Made by a program: the position numbers and the translations under genes. This document shows positions 21,641-25,276 of a stretch of DNA of 25,276 nt, in pieces. Within the stretch, counting starts at the first letter, position 1. Each line of letters starts with the position of its first letter. The stretch is from RGIG4097 sp964637515 (lineage in GTDB: Bacteria; Bacillota; Clostridia; Christensenellales; CAG-917): the NCBI GenBank assembly GCA_964637515.1, contig CAZWUI010000020.1, positions 1-25,276 of the forward strand, given 5' to 3'. The notes under the pieces were generated by a model. The model was not told the DNA's origin and made no database searches. It saw only the letters and a list, made by a program, of their open reading frames with translations.

Positions 21641-22996
21641 ATGGACGTTATCATCATGGGACTCGGCGCCGTCGGAAAAGTATTGACGGCGGAAATGTCC
21701 AAAAAAGGTCTAAACGTAGTCGTCATCGACAAGGACGAAAATAAGGTCGAAGACGCGGTTTCTCGTTTCGACGTGAAAGGCGTAGTCGGCAACGGCGTAA
21801 GTCAGGACGTACTCGAAGAGGCGGGAATTTCAAGGACGGAAATTTTCATTGCGGCAACGAGTCAGGACGAGCTAAACATCCTTTCGGGAATCATCGCAGG
21901 CAAACTCGGTGCGGACACCACTATCGCAAGAGTTTCGGAGCCCGAATATTTTCACCTATTCTCAAACGCGGACTCTCTCGGCGTTTCTTTGATGGTAAAC
22001 CCTCATCACGAAGCGGCTATGGAAATCAGTCGTATTCTGCGTTTCCCATCCGCAATCAAAGTGGATCAATTCTCCGAGGGCAAGACTGAACTCGTAGAGT
22101 TCAAAGTTGAAAACAACTCCCCTCTCGTCGGACTTATGCTCAAGGACTTCACCGCGAAATTCACGTCCAAAGTCCTCGTATGCGCCGCCACGAGAGACAA
22201 CAAAGCAATCATCCCGACGGGCGATTTCATCATCAACCCCAACGACCACCTTTTCATCACCGCAACCAAAAAGCATATCACGGAATTTTTCAAGGAACTC
22301 GGCTGGAACAAGCAGGCGAAAGACGTCATGATCGTCGGCGGTTCAAAGACTGCCGTCTACCTTGCGACCGAACTTGAAAAGAAAGGTATCAGAGCGAAAA
22401 TCATCGAAAAGAATTTGGCAAAGTGCGAGAAACTTGCCGAAACTCTCTCGAAAACCGAAATCATCCACGGGGACGGCACCAATCAGGAACTTCTCCGCGA
22501 CGAAGGCATTCTCGACGCGGACGCATTCGTTGCGCTCGTCGATATAGACGAACAAAACATCATCATGAGTATGTTCGCAAAGTCCGTAGGAGTGCCGAAA
22601 GTCGTCACCAAAATCGACCAACTCGACTACTACACCATGCTCCAAAACAGCGGTATAGACAGCGTAGTGTCCACCAAGACTTCAACCGCAGATTTGATTT
22701 TGCGTTTCGTCCGCAACTACGGACACAAAGAAGGCGCAACCGTCAAACGTTTGTTCAGAATCGTGGACGAGCAGGCGGAAGCACTCGAATTTGACGCAAC
22801 CAAATCATTCAGAAAACTCGGTGTGCCAATCATGGATTTGCACCTGAAAAAGAATTTGTTGATTGCAGGCATCATCCGCGACAACATTCTCATCATTCCG
22901 ACCGGCAAAGACTTCATTTGCGAAGGGGACAGCGTCATCGTCGTCACCCTGAATAAAGACCTCGTCCGTCTGAACGATATATTGGACACGTTCTAA
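21641..22996 (+). CDS. trkA: Trk potassium uptake system, regulatory NAD-binding subunit TrkA
   Basis: This 451-residue protein has two RCK modules, as in TrkA. The first starts with the nucleotide-binding MGLGAVGKVL and IDKDENKVE, with GNGVSQDVLEEAGI in the middle. The second starts VMIVGGSKTAVYLATELEKK and has GDGTNQELLRDEGI. RCK-C domains lie near 140-225 and 365-451; the latter ends EGDSVIVVTL. TrkA binds NAD(H) or ATP at the inner face of the membrane and gates the TrkH channel. The second GxGxxG is degenerate (GGSKTA), so the first site may carry most of the binding. trkH follows after 17 bp in the same operon. Confidence 0.95.
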   Translation: MDVIIMGLGAVGKVLTAEMSKKGLNVVVIDKDENKVEDAVSRFDVKGVVGNGVSQDVLEEAGISRTEIFIAATSQDELNILSGIIAGKLGADTTIARVSEPEYFHLFSNADSLGVSLMVNPHHEAAMEISRILRFPSAIKVDQFSEGKTELVEFKVENNSPLVGLMLKDFTAKFTSKVLVCAATRDNKAIIPTGDFIINPNDHLFITATKKHITEFFKELGWNKQAKDVMIVGGSKTAVYLATELEKKGIRAKIIEKNLAKCEKLAETLSKTEIIHGDGTNQELLRDEGILDADAFVALVDIDEQNIIMSMFAKSVGVPKVVTKIDQLDYYTMLQNSGIDSVVSTKTSTADLILRFVRNYGHKEGATVKRLFRIVDEQAEALEFDATKSFRKLGVPIMDLHLKKNLLIAGIIRDNILIIPTGKDFICEGDSVIVVTLNKDLVRLNDILDTF

Positions 22997-23013
22997 AATA
23001 GGCGGTTAGATAT

Positions 23014-24504
23014 ATGAATTATCGTGAAATGTTGTTCATATTGGGTGAGATTGCTTTGATATTTGCAGGCATTCTTCTTATTCCCCTTTTCGTCGCTTTA
23101 GGGTTTGGAGAAAGCACGACTTATCACGCATTCGGCGTGGCTATCGTGACGAGCATTCTCGTGGGTATCGTCGGTTTCGTCTGCCGTCCCCCAAAGGGCA
23201 AACGAGAAATGAAACCGTCGTCCGCAGTCGTACTTTGCGGTCTCGCTTGGATTTTGATTGCACTCATCGGCGCTATCCCCTATCGTCTTTCGGGGAGCGT
23301 AAACCACTATATCGACGCGCTTTTTGAAACCGTTTCAGGTGTTACCACGACGGGCGCAACCGTCATCGCAAACGTCGAAATTCTCCCGAAAAGCATACTC
23401 TTGTGGCGTTCTTTATCCCAATGGATAGGGGGCATGGGTGTGCTTATTTTCGTGATAGCTGTCCTTCCCAAAAACGAATCCGCGGCAACCCAACTGGCAA
23501 AAGCGGAAATGCCCGGTCCGCAGTTTGGAAAACTCGTGAGCAAACTCCGTTTCACCGCTCAAATTCTCTACGTCATCTATATCGTTATGACTCTTGTGCA
23601 AGCGGGGCTTCTCGTAGCGGTCAAAATGCCCGTATTCGACAGTTTCTGCCATGCGTTTACCACCGCTTCAACCGGCGGTTTTTCGGTCAAAAACGCAAGC
23701 ATCGGCGCATATAACAACGTGGGCGCGGAAATCGTCATCACGATTTTCTCCCTTCTCTTCTCGGTCAACTTCAACGTCTACTATTTGATTCTCATCGGAC
23801 AGGCAAGAAAAGCCGTCAAAAACGAAGAAACCTGGTGGCTGTTCGGGATTTATATTCTAGCGACTTTCGCTGCGACTATGTCCTTGTTCTTGACGAGCAT
23901 AAACCAATACGATTTCGGAGACTCATTGCGTTACGCGTCCTTCCAAGTCGCGACCGTCATGAGCACGACGGGTTACGTCGTCACCGACTTCGGCGGTTGG
24001 CCGGTATTCTCTCAATTCGTCTTGATAACGTTGATGTTCATAGGCGGCTCGGCGGGCAGTACCGCAGGCGGTATCAAGGTTTCGAGAATAGCGATTTTGA
24101 CAAAATCGTCCTTCCTGAATATCAGAAAAACCATATCCCCCCGCTCCGTCCGCACAATCAAAATGGACGGGAAACCGCTCGGTGAAGAAATCGTATCCAC
24201 CGTACAACGCTTTATGATATTGTATATATTCATATTCATCTTATCCTATTTGGCGATAAGTTTCTACTCCCCCTTCCAAGGCTCGAACGGACTTGTTACC
24301 AATCTTTCTGCGGTTGCGACTTGCCTAAACAACGTCGGTTGCGGAATCATGTCCTTGTATAACGGCTTGTTTGCGGACTTCAACTATTTCAGCAAAATCG
24401 TGCTATGCCTCGACATGTTGCTCGGACGTCTTGAACTCCTGCCTATAATCCTTATTTTTGTGCCGAGAATTTGGCGTCCCGTGAAATTCAACAATGCAAA
24501 ATAA
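23014..24504 (+). CDS. trkH: Trk potassium uptake system, membrane channel subunit TrkH
   Basis: This 496-residue membrane protein has the four membrane-pore-membrane repeats of the Trk/Ktr/HKT superfamily. The selectivity-filter glycines are visible: Gly114 (SGVTTTGAT), Gly221-222 (TASTGGFS), Gly320 (MSTTGYV) and Gly442 (CLNNVGCG). The conserved SAGSTAGGIK loop in front of the intramembrane helix is at 346-355. It imports potassium under control of TrkA, whose gene lies just upstream. Only a weak ribosome binding site (AGGCGG) precedes the ATG, so translation may depend on coupling to trkA. Length and motifs are normal. Confidence 0.95.
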   Translation: MNYREMLFILGEIALIFAGILLIPLFVALGFGESTTYHAFGVAIVTSILVGIVGFVCRPPKGKREMKPSSAVVLCGLAWILIALIGAIPYRLSGSVNHYIDALFETVSGVTTTGATVIANVEILPKSILLWRSLSQWIGGMGVLIFVIAVLPKNESAATQLAKAEMPGPQFGKLVSKLRFTAQILYVIYIVMTLVQAGLLVAVKMPVFDSFCHAFTTASTGGFSVKNASIGAYNNVGAEIVITIFSLLFSVNFNVYYLILIGQARKAVKNEETWWLFGIYILATFAATMSLFLTSINQYDFGDSLRYASFQVATVMSTTGYVVTDFGGWPVFSQFVLITLMFIGGSAGSTAGGIKVSRIAILTKSSFLNIRKTISPRSVRTIKMDGKPLGEEIVSTVQRFMILYIFIFILSYLAISFYSPFQGSNGLVTNLSAVATCLNNVGCGIMSLYNGLFADFNYFSKIVLCLDMLLGRLELLPIILIFVPRIWRPVKFNNAK

Positions 24505-24566
24505 GCGGGTTAGAATATCGGTTACAGTTGATTTTGATTGAAACCGCATACAAAAAAACAAAAACA

Positions 24567-24594
24567 AAAACGCCTTACAACAGTAAGGCGTTTT
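24567..24594. terminator. Bidirectional terminator between trkH and folD
   Basis: AAAACGCCTTAC (24567-24578) and GTAAGGCGTTTT (24583-24594) form a 12-bp stem with a 4-base loop. On minus a long T-rich tract follows, on plus TTTTCTTATG. A weaker stem TATGCCG/CGGCATA at 24673-24692 lies directly after folD. Confidence 0.88.
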
Positions 24595-24697
24595 CTTATG
24601 TTTGATTTCACTAATTCGTTTTGCTTGGAAACGCCACGCTTGCGCTTATCAAGTTGCATTTCGAAAACTTTATATGCCGTGTTTTCGGCATACTAAC

Positions 24698-25276
24698 TCA
24701 CTTTTTCTCTTGTATTGCTTTTAGTGCTTGTTGCTCTTTGAAAAGTCCAACCGCATTATTCATGAGCATCGTGACGGTCATAGGTCCGACACCGCCCGGC
24801 ACTGGAGTGATGAAAGAGCATTTGGGCGCAACGTTTTCAAAGTCCACGTCTCCGCAGAGTTTGCCGTTTTCATCGCGATTGATACCCACGTCAACGACGA
24901 CTGCCCCGTCTTTCACCATATCCGCAGTGATGAGTTTCGCATGCCCTGTGGCTACGCAAAGAATATCCGCAGATTTCGTGATTTCACCGAGATTTTCGGT
25001 TTTGGAGTGGCAAATCGTGACGGTAGCGTTTTCGTCAAGGAGCATTTGTGCAAGGGGTTTTCCGACAAGATTTGACCTGCCGACGACGACCGCTTTTTTG
25101 CCTTCGATTTTCACACCGTAGCGTTTCAGAAGTGCGATACAACCGTGCGGAGTGCAAGGATAGACCGAAGGTCTACCTGTCCACAAAAGTCCTTTTTGCA
25201 CAAAATGACAACCGTCCGCGTCTTTTATGGGACTGATTGAGTCGAGAAGTTGCGCTTCGTCGAGATGGTCGGGGAC
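24698..25276 (-). CDS. folD: Methylenetetrahydrofolate dehydrogenase/cyclohydrolase FolD, N-terminus outside window
   Basis: The minus-strand frame is open through the right edge, so about 192 C-terminal residues are seen and the N-terminal third, with the catalytic Lys, is missing. An apparent start at 25201 is an internal GTG (Val). Before it the frame continues LPDHLDE-type sequence: PDHLDEAQLLDSISPIKDAD. The family signatures are present: ISPIKDADG, YPCTPHGC, the NADP-binding VVGRSNLVGKP and the C-terminal PVPGGVGPMT. FolD converts 5,10-methylene- to 5,10-methenyl- and 10-formyl-tetrahydrofolate for purine and methionine metabolism, or in anaerobes for the acetyl-CoA and formate branches. 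No partner gene is visible. Confidence 0.95.
   Translation of the reverse strand, partial: VPDHLDEAQLLDSISPIKDADGCHFVQKGLLWTGRPSVYPCTPHGCIALLKRYGVKIEGKKAVVVGRSNLVGKPLAQMLLDENATVTICHSKTENLGEITKSADILCVATGHAKLITADMVKDGAVVVDVGINRDENGKLCGDVDFENVAPKCSFITPVPGGVGPMTVTMLMNNAVGLFKEQQALKAIQEKK

Overview
The window reads as a chromosomal segment of an anaerobic, low-to-medium GC Firmicute, most likely an uncultivated clostridial gut-type bacterium. The evidence is indirect. There are strong purine-rich ribosome binding sites, many sigma-A-like promoters (TTGNNN, about 17 bp, TATAAT), encoded CCA ends on the tRNAs, a BspA-type leucine-rich repeat surface protein, oxygen-sensitive Fe-S flavoenzymes and a two-component Trk potassium system. 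No species can be named from this alone. No CRISPR array, rRNA, transposase or integrase was seen.

Layout, left to right. (1) 1-2780: a large BspA-like LRR_5 membrane protein on the minus strand that runs off the left edge. (2) 2781-3832: intergenic DNA with a divergent tRNA block (Lys and Gly on minus, Leu on plus), flanked by two diverged inverted copies of a hairpin-rich repeat. A long inverted copy of the tRNA-Leu 3' end adjoins it. (3) 3833-4576: a stand-alone phage-type DUF5131 (Gp37/Gp68) gene. (4) 4633-6216: a minus-strand operon of a tandem-flavodoxin Fe-S flavoprotein and a 4-oxalocrotonate-tautomerase-like enzyme. (5) 6479-11997: an envelope module. On minus, an alpha-CTD/WG-repeat protein is translationally coupled to a membrane-anchored subtilisin. 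Divergently on plus is a membrane-anchored beta-propeller/SH3 protein that appears to be leaderless. (6) 12259-14605: tRNA-Pro, a MazG-like NTP pyrophosphatase, a LOG/SLOG protein and an alpha/beta-hydrolase. (7) 14726-21477: a five-gene minus-strand catabolic operon, in transcription order VOC enzyme, OYE-type Fe-S flavoenzyme 2, OYE-type Fe-S flavoenzyme 1, aconitase X large subunit, aconitase X small subunit. (8) 21641-24504: trkA-trkH, divergent from that operon. (9) 24698-25276: the 3' part of folD, running off the right edge.

The most interesting part is the five-gene operon. It joins an aconitase X dehydratase, whose known substrates are few, to two enoate-reductase-like flavoenzymes and an epimerase/dioxygenase-fold protein. 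A coherent reading is dehydration of a hydroxy acid followed by reduction of the resulting C=C bond, possibly as an electron sink. The substrate cannot be read from the sequence. A strong promoter is followed directly by a perfect 17-bp palindrome, which suggests dedicated repression and induction. The envelope module and the hairpin repeats around the tRNAs are the next most unusual parts.
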